Below are positions 9,702-20,490 of a DNA stretch of 64,000 nucleotides, piece after piece. The stretch lies in the NCBI GenBank assembly GCA_038030265.1, contig CM075943.1, positions 33,914,001 through 33,978,000 of the forward strand, read 5' to 3'. Source of the DNA: Corythucha ciliata (taxonomy: Eukaryota > Arthropoda > Insecta > Hemiptera > Tingidae). The translations under genes and the position numbers were made by a program. The notes beneath the pieces are model-generated. The model did not search any database and was not told the origin of the DNA. It was given only the letters and a program-made list of their open reading frames with translations. Position 1 is the stretch's first letter. Every line of letters starts with the position of its first letter.

Positions 9702-10786
9702 TAGTGTTGAATCGATACTAGTAAATAGAGTAAAGTATCGATACTCAGTAGTTTTGGTATCGATACTTTTTCGATACCAAGTACTATTTAGATACTTTGA
9801 TTCGATACCGGGAAATCAGTACTTCAGGAATCCATACTTATCATTCGATACTGAGTACGATTCGATACTTTTTAATCAATACCGAGTATTTCTTATTTTT
9901 TAAATTAATTTGAACAAGTAAACTCCCGGCATCCGAAACGTACCGTTTGAAATGAGTACTTTAATTGGTATCGAATGCGTATTGATTCAAACTAGTACGA
10001 TACCGAATCAATACCCATTCGATACCGAGTATTTACTCGTTTGAATCATTATCCATTCGATGCCAAGTAAAAGTACTCATTTGAAACGATACGGTATCGA
10101 ATGGGTATTGATTAAAATGAGTACTTTTACTCTGTATCGAATGGGTATTGATTCAAACGAGTAAATACTCGGTATCGAACGGGTATTGATTCGGTATCGT
10201 TTCAAATCGGTACTTTTACTTGTTATTGAATAGGTATTGATTCAAATGAGTAGATATTCGGTGTCGGGTGCATTCATTCGGTATCGTAAAAGTATCGGTT
10301 GAGTAAGAGAGTCATAAGCTCGGTGCACACTATGCATTTTTCGTAGCACGTTTACTATTTGTTTGCAGGTCGAAAGAAAATATATGGTCCCCGGTAGTGA
10401 CCGGATATTTTTTAAAACTGGTAGGCAATCCTATTTCAAAAGTTGCATAGTGTGCATCGAGCTTAAGTAGTCATTGTGTTTCGATTGAAATGAGTCTTTA
10501 TTTGTATAAGGGAGTAGTGATTGACAACACGAAAAATCATTAGAGATGGTAGTGCTTTTGTTGAGTGGTGGTGGAGGGGTTTTCTTACAAGCGAGTTGAA
10601 TCGATACCACTAAAGTATCGTTACTTTTGAATCAATACCAAGTACTTTTGGTACATATGTACTTGGAGTACATATCGATACTTTTTATACGATGCCATAA
10701 ACAAGTTATATGAGTATCGGTACTTTTCTTCCGATACCTACTAATGAGTAAAGTATCGATACTTTATTGGTATCGATTCAACACTA
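9702..10786. mobile_element. Non-autonomous hAT-like element of TCGATAC repeats
   Basis: The ends TAGTGTTGAATCGATAC and GTATCGATTCAACACTA are perfect inverted repeats. The flanks are GGTACAGC (9694-9701) and GATACAGC (10787-10794), an 8-bp target duplication with one mismatch. Termini beginning TAG.GTTG plus 8-bp duplications point to hAT. The interior is almost wholly short words such as GTATCGAT, GGTATTGATTCAAA and GAGTACTTTTACT in both orientations, so the element is built from amplified copies of its own terminal sequence. It has no coding capacity. Confidence 0.85.
10317..10463. mobile_element. 147-bp TA-flanked MITE inside the hAT-like element
   Basis: The ends AGCTCGGTGCACACTATGCA and TGCATAGTGTGCATCGAGCT are inverted repeats with one mismatch. 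TA lies on both outer sides, as expected for Tc1/mariner-type insertion. It interrupts the TCGATAC repeat field, so it is the youngest layer of this nest. Confidence 0.8.
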
Positions 10787-10979
10787 GATACAGCTCGGCC
10801 TACTCCCGGACTCGTAAATGGAGGGGTCATATGCCATCATTTTGCACACCTTTCGTGACTATGTTCTTCCGGTTGAGTAGGACTGTCGCCATCTCTCGAA
10901 CTAAAATAATAGTCCAGAAAGAGGGCAGTCTGGGAGGAAAAAACTTCGGGACTAAGTTTGATACTGATTTTAATGTTTT

Positions 10980-11290
10980 CAGGTGTGCTGAATCCGAATT
11001 TCAACTTTGCCCAACGACACAACCCTGGCAACATGCCGAAATTTGGTTGCCTTTTAAAATTCAGTATTATTTTTGGTTTTTACACCACGCCGTCCTGAAT
11101 CTGAATTTCAACCCCCCTCCCCCCGACCACCTAAAAGAGACGCTACAGTCTAAAAATAGGAAAATCTACAATAGCCCTCGATTTCTGTTATTTTTTCTAT
11201 GTGACGCGCGATCAAAGCCGAAATTGAAATAGTTCACATTAGTTTCCCACGTTTTCAGGTAATCTGAATCTGAAAATCAAATTTCCGGCC
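10980..11290. repeat. Degenerate tandem repeat around CTGAATCTGAATTTCAA
   Basis: CTGAATCCGAATTTCAA (near 10988), CTGAATCTGAATTTCAA (near 11094) and CTGAATCTGAAAATCAA (near 11265) recur with C-rich tails, at irregular spacing of about 105-170 bp. The frame at 10744-11232 begins in the hAT-like element and runs through this repeat, so I do not call it a gene. Confidence 0.45.
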
Positions 11291-11299
11291 CCCCATGGT

Positions 11300-13140
11300 A
11301 AACTTCGTATCAAAAAATATTGTACGATACACAAATAACCTCACATTTCAGCACTTTTTAACGTGATTTTCTTGTTTGCTATTTTTTAGTATACAGTACA
11401 ATTAGGTGAAAAATTGACTAAGCCCAGACATTCAAAAGAGCATGACAATTTTTGGTGCAAATTGTTTGATACCTTTTCCCCAACACATCATAAAAAACTC
11501 CCAACGATTCTGCCTCGGGTTTGGGAATAGCTGTCGGCGGAAGTTGTACTTCAGCCGTTTTCCTGGAATAATTCTGTAAATATTGGGGTTATCAAAAAAT
11601 GTACTGTACCTAGTTTGAAGAGCCCAAAATTTTACACAAGAAACTGTTAAGCGGGGTTTATACTTGTATAAAGTTCTGTAATAGGTACCTACATGCCATA
11701 TTTCAATTGAAACGAGAGGCATTCCCCCACAGGTCCAGGTTGTGAAACTATTTCCTTCTGAAAACAACAAGCGAGTAAATTGTGAGAATCCCAACCACTA
11801 TTGAGGCATCTATTGGAACCGATTTTATTCATCATTTTTTGGCACAACCTCTTCTTTTTAGGTATAACTGCAATAACTTTCCTTCCAGCTGTCATTATGG
11901 TAATTTTGACGACAAATCCTGAAATAAGACACTTTTTTCATAGTGGAACGGTCGCATCAAACAGCACAAATCATCCTTCTCAAGGAATAAGACTTCTCAA
12001 AAGAGGTTGAAAGTTACGTGAAATAGCATGCTTTATATTTTCACTAAACTATCCATCGAAAATTTTGTCGAATAAGTTCTTGAAACGAAGGTGCTCAATT
12101 TTGCTAGACGTTCTTCAGATGCATGCGTTTACAATCCCTCCCTACTATTTTTTTTAACGCATCCCGGATTTCGATGAAATCAGTTCGCCATAGAAAAAGT
12201 TAGGTATTCCTATACAATTTTGCATATTGTTCACTCGGCTTCCACTATGCTATGCGATCGAGGAAAACAGATCATGAGAGCTTGATGTGGGGTTTGCTGT
12301 GGTCTTCAAATTAAGCCTAATAGAATGATTAGTCAACACTGATGGTTGCACAGGTATTTCAGCAAAACAAACAAAATGGTCCTGAAATGCAAACTCCAGC
12401 TCGTGCAGTGCCAACACCCTACGTGAAATCTTCGGAGATTTTTCGCACAGTGGAAGGAGGCGGGTCAGAAAGAGATTGCACCAAACATTTATCAGTTTTT
12501 CCAGCTTGCAAGCTTCGGTCAATTTTCCGTCAGCTTTTACTTTCCTGCTTCTGTTTCAACCAAAAGGCGAAGGAAAGGAAAAAAGTGGTGCGGAAGTTTC
12601 TTGTGCAAAACTGTGCTCTTCAAATTTGGTCTGGTAAATTTTCGCGTTAAAACAAATGGTTCACTCACTCTTTCAACTCACCCTTTCTCTAAAGGTCACT
12701 GGTATTCAAATTACCATATTTGTTATCAATGCAGTTCACTAATTTTCAAGTCTGAAAATTGATTTGTTTAATCGTCTGGACATGTTTTCACTGATTTTCG
12801 TATTAACACACATCTTGTTCAACGCCTAATCTTAACTCGTTGGGAACGTGTTCAGGTAACATATTTTGAAACGTCATTTTTGTTTCTTTGGAAGCCCGAT
12901 TTTGGTCCTTTACCTCTTGCCCTGCCTTTCGAACCAGCATTCGCCACTGGTTCGTTGCCTAACCCACAAAAAATAAGATTTGAATAGCTTGGGTTTGGAG
13001 CAATGGCTTATTACAAATGTCACAGTACCCACAAACATAATATTCACAATATAAAAGGTAGGTCGTAGGTAAAAGGTAGGAGGGTCTAAGTAACATTAAA
13101 AAAAAAAAAAAAAAGCACGTAGCTCCCATTGAACCTGTGT
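11300..13140. other. No recognised feature
   Basis: Several short frames on both strands (11432-11794, 11801-12010, 12342-12650) show no recognisable domain and no consistent strand. A 17-base A run lies near 13098. The stretch could be intergenic or intronic. Confidence 0.4.
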
Positions 13141-13144
13141 TGAG

Positions 13145-13990
13145 CGTGAGTGGGTGGGTGGGTGGGTGATTCCTCTCGCTTCCCCCAGAGACTCTTGCTA
13201 TTGAGGCGGCTTTTCTCTTTGAAGTCGTACTTTTCTCTTTCGAGCGATGTTTATGGAGGAAAATCAAAAACCCAAAATGATTTGTTTCCCGAATATTCTG
13301 CTGCTTCTTGGTATAAGGCAGTTTTGTCCAAAAAAATAGTTCAAAAAATTTTAAATTCCACATTTTACATTTACACTCAATTTAAAAATCACAGACCTAA
13401 TTTCCGATTTTTGTATGCTTTTAACAAGTAAGAATCCGTTGAAAAAACTAAAATCGGTCAATTTTTCAAGCCGAGAGAGATGCCGCAATTTAGGGGCGAA
13501 AGTGGCGCGATCTGTTGACTCAGAATCATACCAAACCAATGCGGACTTTAGCCTTAAGGCTAAAGTCCATAGATCTCTAGTGAGTTTCTGTGTCAAGAGA
13601 TCGCGCCACTGCGCTCGCCAAACGATTCTACTTCTCACGGCCGCAAAAATTGACCGATTTTGTTTTTGTAAATTGATTCCCACTCATTGATGCCAAAAAT
13701 TTTAAGGAAATTGGGTCCCTGATTTTTAAAATGGCTCTACCCCATAAAATTTTAAGTTCAAAATTTGAAAAAATAAATTTTTGGAGAAAACTGGATTATG
13801 CCACGAAGCAGCGTAAACTCTTGAATACGAAATGTATTTTGTTTTTTATTTTGGTCCAGAAACATCGTCCGAAAGAGAAAAATGCGACATCAAATAGAAT
13901 AGCCGCCCCAAGGCCAGGGTAGTTAGTCATGGTGGTGCGTACGGGAGGGGTCACTCGAACGCCTTAATTCTCACTCACACGCTCCAGGAA
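13145..13990. mobile_element. Palindromic foldback element, copy 1
   Basis: At its centre (13543-13568) is a perfect spacer-free palindrome, GGACTTTAGCCTT followed by its reverse complement. From it two diverged arms of about 360-420 bp run outward. The left arm passes GCGCGATCTGTTGAC, AAAATCGGTCAATTTTTC and GGCGGCTTTTCTCTTTGA. The right arm is the corresponding reverse complement. The four overlapping open frames here (13150-13922) are arm sequence: identical peptides appear in copy 2 and none has a known domain. Confidence 0.85.
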
Positions 13991-14804
13991 TTAGTTTCCA
14001 ACATGCGCTCATTTTGTTAGTACAATTATGAATATTAGGCTCAGTAAATTCCTTTTTTATTTATTTTGAGTTTCCATCGTGGAATATCAAGTTCCGTCGA
14101 CATTCTTCGGCTGCTAATGTGAGGGTGTTCATGGACCATGTCCAACACAAAAAAATAGAAAACCAGCAGACGCCCAAAATGCGCACACATCTTCGTCCAT
14201 TTTATTAAATTTTTTATTTGTTGTTTATTCTTCAAATGCAATATTATTTTAATTTTTCCTGTGCCAGAGCTTGGCATTCTCAAGAAAGAGAGCAAAACAA
14301 ATGAATTTTCGCACCTGTTATTATTAACATTTTTAGCTCATTTTCTCGTCAAAGGAAGGAGATAATTCCACTTTCGAGTACACCGTTGGAAAGCTGGGAA
14401 AACGGAGACATTTTTATGACGTTTGACAACGTGTGAAGCAATTTTTGGTGACACAGCAAATTAAGTTGTATTATGAAGTCAAATTCTTGTTTTTTTTTTG
14501 TTTTTTTGCATTTACGCAACGAAACGTTACGTTTTTAGGCGTTTTTGACCATTTAGAATATTGATTTTGCTTTCATCCCATAGCACATTTTCCGTAGATT
14601 ACGAAACTGCCATTACTTTTGAAAAAACGTGAAGTAGAAGCTGAGAAATAACAGTTTTTCGTTGAAAAATACGCAGTTGCGCCTAAATTCACTAAAAAAA
14701 TTATTACTCAAAGACAAAAAGAGATAGGCTATTATCCGAATAGGACTTTTTTATCCCATTTTTGGTGTACTATTACCCAATTTTTTTTTGCTAGTCAAAA
14801 CCGA
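13991..14804. other. No recognised feature
   Basis: AT-rich, with T runs near 14490. The minus-strand frame at 14041-14295 has no recognisable domain. Nothing else supported. Confidence 0.4.
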
Positions 14805-15185
14805 CCACCCTGTATTGTATCTTGAAACAAAAATACGTTGAGCGACCTAAAATAATTCGTAGAAATAATAATAATTGTCCTTCCGTCTGCTCCTATAGAG
14901 ACCTTACGTACCGATTTCAGTGTTGGTACGCGGTGAACACCAAGTACATAGTGAATAAGAATAACTGCAAAACAATTAAATGGTTTAAAGTAGACCTGAT
15001 ATGCAATCAAAAAGACGAAATACACCATGGTTCGAAACTCGTTCATTTTCGAGGGACGATTTTTCAAGCGTTTTTTTTTTTCATACATACATATCTTGCT
15101 TTTCTCAATAAATGCAACTTTGTCATTTCCAAGCGAACTTTCGGTGACTCCCAACGCCGGATTCGAAAATATCACATTTTTTCCT
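14805..15185. repeat. Repeat inverted relative to 19260-19635
   Basis: Landmarks shared in inverse order with 19260-19635 are GAAAGTAGACCTGAT-type, TGCAACTTTGTC and GGATTCGAAAATATCACA. The outer end CCACCCTGTATTGTATCTTG resembles the CAGGGTG termini of mariner-type elements. It is probably an arm or decayed copy of one such element. The overlapping frames on both strands (14795-15230) are not credible genes. Confidence 0.55.
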
Positions 15186-15257
15186 ATTAGGAATGAAAGT
15201 TTTCTCCGGGAATTAGGCCCATATTTATGAACGTTCCTTACCTAGGCCTAGGCCTAA

Positions 15258-15604
15258 GGAAATGTTGAAAACAGGTTTGAGTACAACAGTACAAGTACCG
15301 AGATCTTGACCCCTCAAGAACTGACTTATCTATTAAACAGTGAATTTGACCCAGAAAATGAACTGCCTGCCAAAAAATGGCGACTCATAACATACCGATA
15401 AGCTTTGTCTCCACTTGTACCTTTTCGCGTGCGTCAGAGGCATGCCTCATAGCCGCACGGTGTGTTCAACGTGAAGAATGCGCTATTGCATGCCTCAAAA
15501 AGCTGGAAGGTTATCAGAAATTGCGTGGACAGCTTAGACGCATGAGTTATTTAAAGTTGAAGCGAAAGTTGAAAAGGCGTGTGGAATTGAAAGAGGAAGA
15601 CTAA
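15258..15604 (+). pseudogene. Possible broken coding remnant
   Basis: One frame is open from about 15258 to the stop at 15399-15401 with codon-like acidic text (YNSTSTEILTPQELTYLL, then NSEFDPENELPAKKW). A second frame, offset and overlapping, is open from 15377 to 15604 and ends in a Lys/Arg/Glu-rich helix (KLKRKLKRRVELKEED). The pair could be one decayed gene joined by a frameshift. I recognise no family. It may be chance open sequence. Confidence 0.25.
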
Positions 15605-16950
15605 AGGGCACAAGTGGGGACATAGCTGTAGAGGAAACTGACATTTTCACCACACATTGTCTCATATAATAAATTAGTCCACGGAAAATGACTTTTTCGG
15701 CCGATACGATAAATTTGGTTTCTTTGCTCGGAAACTGCGGTTACTCAGTCGGAGGACTCTGCCTCGGAGGCATGACTTTCCACGATATAACAAAAATATA
15801 CCAGAGACTGACCAACTTTGACTGAGTTTTGGGTATTTCCCAAAGGACTCTTAAGCCGTGTCCGGCTCACATCCAAGCACTTTGAAAATGTTGTCCTGAG
15901 AATCGCTAATAACGCCAACTTGACCCCTGGGTGAATTCTGAATTGGGCACCCGAATTTAATGATAAATGGACGAAATCTCGTTAGTTTTTATGCACAAGG
16001 AGTCCAAAATTCGAGTCGAATTTTCCTTGAAAGGCTCCGTGATTTTGACGTTTTTGGCAGCGTTTTACCGTTTTCAATGTCTGCATGACCCTTCCCGTGG
16101 ACGGTGGCCGCGCAATTGAATGCCCTCAAGTCGAAAGAAAGAGCATCAACGGTGGGTGGACCTCACTAACTCACTGTGGAGTGAATAAAATCTGTCGTTA
16201 CTAACGATATCCGCCGCAGTGACGCCCCCTTAGGTGCTTTTTGATCATAGGACCTGCTGCATTCCACAACTGAACGTTTGCCCTTCCGGCCCCTGTAATA
16301 TCCTATAGAAATCGCCTACTTTTTGGTGATTTTGGTGTAGATAGATGACTTGAATGGACGAAACTTCATGTCTTGGGGTTTAAGTAAACGAGAAATCCTA
16401 AAATCGAAATGGATTTACGATCCGTCAGGGTTGACGAAGTTTTCCGGCATGACACAATGGGTCAAAAATCGCCTATAATGGACCCATGAGTGGAGGTATA
16501 AATGGCCGTAATCTTGGGCAGATCTTGCTGCTTGGAAGTCCTGATGATTACAATCATCTGTTGTAACTACTAACTGGGGTTCGCAATCCCGCACGAACTA
16601 GGGTTCAATCGTGCAAGATTGAATGCGGGATTATAACCCACTTTTAGCCCGCTTTTAACGACTTCAACAAGAATGAAAAAACATGTCAATTTAATTCAAA
16701 GGGAGCTAGTGCAACGCATTAGCGTTATAAAGGGAAACATACGTGGCCAAATAGACAACACAGATTCGCCAGACTAAAAATTGCTTCCACGAATACTGAA
16801 GGTATGGGAAGCTATGTGATCGTTTCTCGAGGTGAAAAAATTGTTGGTCTCAATTTCATTGGTCTCAATTTGGTGGATTTCAAAAATTCCACTTGCCATT
16901 TGCGTTTCAGAGCTTTCTGAACAACTTTGGTTCCGTGTCTGTCTGTGTGT
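15605..16950. other. No recognised feature
   Basis: Moderately GC-richer sequence without long open frames. No supported gene or repeat boundary. Confidence 0.4.
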
Positions 16951-17555
16951 CTTTACACTTTATACCAACGCTCATGTCTCCTAAAGTATAGCCAACTGAT
17001 TTTGATGAAATCTTCGTGATACACGTAGGTTAGGCTACAGATGGTCCCATTTCAATTTGAGATAAATCGGTCCAATAGGAGGGGCTCCAGGGGGGCGTAG
17101 TGTACACTTCTGACTAACGCTCTTATCTCCTAGAATAGGCAACTGAGCTTGATGAAATATTCATGATGAACGTAGGTTAGACTATATAGATGGTCCCATT
17201 TAAATTTGAATTCAATCGGTCCAAAGGGGGTGGCTCCAGAAGGGGGGGGTTGGACTCCCCACCAACGCACGTATTTCCTAAGAAAGGCAACCGATCTTGA
17301 TGAAATATTCATGATGAACATTGGTTGAGCTATAATATGGCCCCATTTAAATTGGAATAAAATTGGTCCAATTGGAGGGGCTCCAGGGGGGGGGGGGCAA
17401 TGTACACTTCTCACCAATAACGCACATATCTCCTAGAGGAGGCAACTCATCTTTTCGAAGTTTTCATGATAAACGTAGGTTAGATGGTCCCATTTCATTT
17501 TGAATTAAATCGGCCCAATATGAGGGGCTCCAGGGGGGCAGTGTAAAGTGCACAC
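16950..17555. repeat. Tandem repeat, about 147-bp unit, four copies
   Basis: The anchor ATGGTCCCATTT (or a one-base variant) occurs at 17041, 17190, 17337 and 17484, giving spacings of 149, 147 and 147 bp. Each unit contains TGATGAAATNTTCATGAT, CGTAGGTTAG, AATCGGTCCAA, a GGAGGGGCTCCAGGGGGG tract, and TATCTCCTA with GGCAACT. Units differ by about 10-20 percent. Because 147 is divisible by three, a minus-strand frame (17130-17417) stays open over two units. Its residues simply repeat, so I read it as a consequence of the period and not as a gene. Confidence 0.9.
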
Positions 17556-17929
17556 TTGACGTGCACGATTAGCCAAAATTTTGTTCTCGAATTATCTATG
17601 CTACTTTTGGCAGATTTGTCTTCTTAATAAGAGATCAATTGCTGCCCCTGGCGAGTGCTGCCTTGGAGAAAATACCCCTCCTACACCCCTCCTCCCACTA
17701 CCTAATAGATCCGGCCCTGTTCAACGAAGATACGTTACTCGAGGAAGCATTATGCTAACACCATTAGCAGACGTTTTTGGTTTTATTGCTTGTCCAGCCG
17801 CCCGCGGTTGCCGTGTTATGAGATTGGTAATGTACTAACGTAATGATTAGACCATTTTCGTTGGGCTCTCGAGCTGAATACTTCACAATTTGATCTTCTG
17901 TCGTTCGTTTTCCGGCAATTAATTTTTCG
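17556..17929. other. No recognised feature
   Basis: The plus-strand frame at 17581-17838 has no domain I recognise. Confidence 0.35.
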
Positions 17930-18149
17930 AATTAACTGCCAAACTGATTTTATAAATAGCAAAAGTCACGGAATTGGGCCCTGAAAGAGCGAAAGTCCTT
18001 AAAAATGGTTCATGTAAGAGCAAAACTCTCGAAAATTTGGTTTTTGAACGAGCTGGAACGAGAAGAATCCGCAAAATGTAGTTTTTAAACAGCAAAAATA
18101 CTTTGAAATTAGGTTTTGCAGGCAAAATAACGACAATTTTTTCTAAAAG
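17930..18149. repeat. Degenerate 40-45-bp minisatellite
   Basis: Units of the type GCAAAAGTCACGGAATTGGGC, GCGAAAGTCCTTAAAAATGG, GCAAAACTCTCGAAAATTTGG recur with heavy divergence. A similar style of repeat is seen at 26.2-26.7 and 45.6-45.7 kb. Confidence 0.5.
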
Positions 18150-18323
18150 TAATGCATGCATGAAACTGTAGCCGTAGGAGCCTACGCTGTCTTCCAACTT
18201 GTTGTTGGACTTACAGACGCTGAATGGCGAGCAGCCGAAACCGGTTCGTTTCTAACGCACCTCACTCAACGAGGGAAGACAGACAACGTAGGATCCTACG
18301 GCTACAGTTTCATGCATGCATTA
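18150..18323. mobile_element. 174-bp MITE with about 45-bp inverted repeats
   Basis: The left end TAATGCATGCATGAAACTGT runs on into AGCCGTAGGA, GCCTACGCTGTCTTCC. The right end is its reverse complement, GGAAGACAGACAACGTAGGATCC onward to CATGCATGCATTA. The word TTTTCTAAAAGT lies immediately left (18139-18150) and again about 40 bp to the right (18365-18376). It could be an unusually placed target duplication or part of the surrounding minisatellite. Confidence 0.75.
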
Positions 18324-19255
18324 CCTACTAACCCCCTTAGTCTAAGCGGTCATACTAACAATATCTTTTCTAAAAGTGCCAAACGCGCGTGATTGGTTTT
18401 GAATCAGTCTGTGAGCCAAATTGTGTGGTTTTGGGGGGGTCGAATGTTCAAGATTATAGGGTGAATGTATAATTTTTTGGGAGGCAAGGCGGTGTATGGG
18501 AGTGATTCAGTGGGTGAAATCGCTGCCTTTTTCTCCACGCTATACGATTGTTGGCCCCGGCTCTCGAGCTGACCTGGAACCGAGTCAGCGACTCACCGAG
18601 GAGACCCGGCTCAGCAGGTCTAATGAGAATCGTGAGGGCGAAATGGGGAACGCGGACGTTGCGATCAAGCCCCATAACTTTGTTCAAAGATGAAGGTAAA
18701 AGATGGGAGTTGGACACGCCAGACGTTACAAGTTGAGAAGTAGGACAAAAAGTGGACAATTTTGAACTCTCCCCGGACGCTCTAAAAAGTAGGACATGTC
18801 CGGGGAAAGCAGGACGGTGAAAGCTCAGAAAAAGAGGAAGGAGAAAAAGAAAATAGAACCCTAAACCCTAAAAATGAAAAATCGTCTGTACAGGTACGGC
18901 TTAAAACTCAATAGTAACAGTTTATTATGCCTACAAAGACGCATTATTTGTTTCCAATTGATTTGACCCTATAGTCAAAATGTTCGATTTTCAATAAATA
19001 AAGTTCTATTTTTTGAAGCAAAATTGTTTAAATTCCAGCTTGTAACACAATAACCGAAATAAATGATTTGAACGAGGTTACATAATATGTATCTAACATA
19101 AGAAGTATTCCTAAAAGAGTGGTCCTGTGAAGTGATTTAGGGCTAACAAGGCCGGGTTGACTTTCATGATAAAATTAGAAAACTCGGATTTGTCCAGATT
19201 GAGACGCTGTCATCGTCACTAAAAAATGAATAACTCCTACCAGAAACTGTTATTC
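18324..19255. other. No recognised feature
   Basis: A GC-richer patch (18490-18740) is open in several frames on both strands, which usually reflects low stop density and not a gene. Near 18735-18815 the words GTAGGACA, GTCCGGGG and AGCAGGAC recur in both orientations, suggesting a decayed transposon end. Confidence 0.35.
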
Positions 19256-19259
19256 CGAA

Positions 19260-19635
19260 CTACAAAAAAATTGTGATATTTTCGAATCCGATGTCAGAAG
19301 TCGACAAGCTTCGTGTGGAACCGACAAAGTTGCTGACTGTGTATGTAATTCGTATTTTAGATTGCAAATTAGGTCTACTGAGAAACAAGTTTCCTTGCAC
19401 GTCCGTCAGCAGGATTTTTAGGAATTTTGATTGATATGTGACAGACAGATTTGTTTCGGCCTGGATGCCTTGAGAATGGGGTGTAACCCTGAAAGTAGTC
19501 GGCAATGTTCCAATCAATGAATGTTTTATACTCAAATAAAAATTAAAATAAAAAATAGGTACCAAAATCAGGTCTACTTTCACCCATTTTTGTTTTGTTT
19601 TGCAGGTATTCTGAAACATCCTGTAGGCACCTGTT
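19260..19635. repeat. Repeat inverted relative to 14805-15185
   Basis: See 14805-15185. Here the sequence runs from TTGTGATATTTTCGAATCC to a terminus near CATCCTGTAGG, again a CAGGRTG-type end. Confidence 0.55.
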
Positions 19636-19744
19636 GTACATAATTATGTATAGGTATTATTCAATCAATCAATCAATTAATAACCTAGGCAAAGTAATAA
19701 ATAAATGCGGTGATATATTGAAACTAATTTCTGGAGTGCGTGAG

Positions 19745-20490
19745 TGCAATAGGAAGGAGCTAAGCTGAGAAGGCGTTCGAGTGACCCCTCCGTACACACC
19801 ACCAAGACTACCCTGGCCTTGGGGCGGCTATTCTTTTTGATGTCGCATTTTTCTCTTTCGGACGACGTTTCTGGACCAAAATAAAGAACAAAATACATTT
19901 CGTATTCAAGATTTTACGCTGCTTCGTGGCATAATCCAGTTTTCTCCAAAAATTTATTTTTTCAAATTTTGAACTTAAAATTTTATGGGGTAGAGCCATT
20001 TTAAAAATCAGGGACCCAATTTCCTTAAAATTTTTGGCATCAATGAGTGGGAATCAATTTACAAAAACAAAATCGGTCAATTTTTGCGGCCGTGAGAAGT
20101 AGAATCGTTTGGCGAGCGCAGTGGCGCGATCTCTTGACACAGAAACTCACTAGAGATCTATGGACTTTAGCCTTAAGGCTAAAGTCCGCATTGGTTTGGT
20201 ATGATTCTGAGTCAACAGATCGCGCCACTTTCGCCCCTAAATTGCGGCATCTCTCTCGGCTTGAAAAATTGACCGATTTTAGTTTTTTCAACGGATTCTT
20301 ACTTGTTAAAAGCATACAAAAATCGGAAATTAGGTCTGTGATTTTTAAATTGAGTGTAAATGTAAAATGTGGAATTTAAAATTTTTTGAACTATTTTTTT
20401 GGACAAAACTGCCTTATACCAAGAAGCAGCAGAATATTCGGGAAACAAATCATTTTGGGTTTTTGATTTTCCTCCATAAACATCGCTCGA
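19745..20490. mobile_element. Palindromic foldback element, copy 2 (inverted)
   Basis: This is the reverse complement of 13145-13990. The central palindrome is at 20162-20187, and a 110-residue frame at 20047-20379 is identical to the one at 13351-13683. The outer left arm differs from copy 1 by a few substitutions. The right end is cut off after TCCATAAACATCGCTCGAAAG and joins AATTAGCG-type repeat sequence at about 20490. Near identity argues for recent duplication or gene conversion. Confidence 0.85.

Larger units (their letters stand above)
8404..10822. mobile_element. Outer inverted-repeat element, right arm interrupted
   Basis: The left arm at about 8404-8520 (TTTACGAGTTCGGGAGT, TGGGGCCTAAGGATTTTAT, TTAATTAAAGTCCTT variants, CATGAATTTAACCG) is found inverted on the right, but split. 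One part lies at about 9637-9695 and the outermost part at about 10795-10822. The hAT-like element 9702-10786 lies exactly at the break and explains the split. Removing it gives an element of about 1.33 kb with arms of about 100 bp. No transposase is visible inside; superfamily unknown. Confidence 0.7.

Noticed and set aside
9702..10786. Simple satellite of TCGATAC
   Set aside because: Perfect terminal inverted repeats and an 8-bp flank duplication show it is a bounded mobile element.
12959..13922. Cluster of overlapping frames, some conserved at 19.8-20.5 kb
   Set aside because: Conservation comes from duplication of a palindromic element; the same peptides appear on opposite strands and show no domain.
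17130..17417. Minus-strand 95-residue gene
   Set aside because: Its sequence simply repeats every 49 residues because of the tandem repeat.
16950..17555. CRISPR-like array
   Set aside because: Repeats are adjacent 147-bp units without short unique spacers, and the DNA is eukaryotic.
18860..18875. Telomere-like CCCTAAACCCTAAA
   Set aside because: It is only two units, and this motif is not the usual insect telomere repeat.
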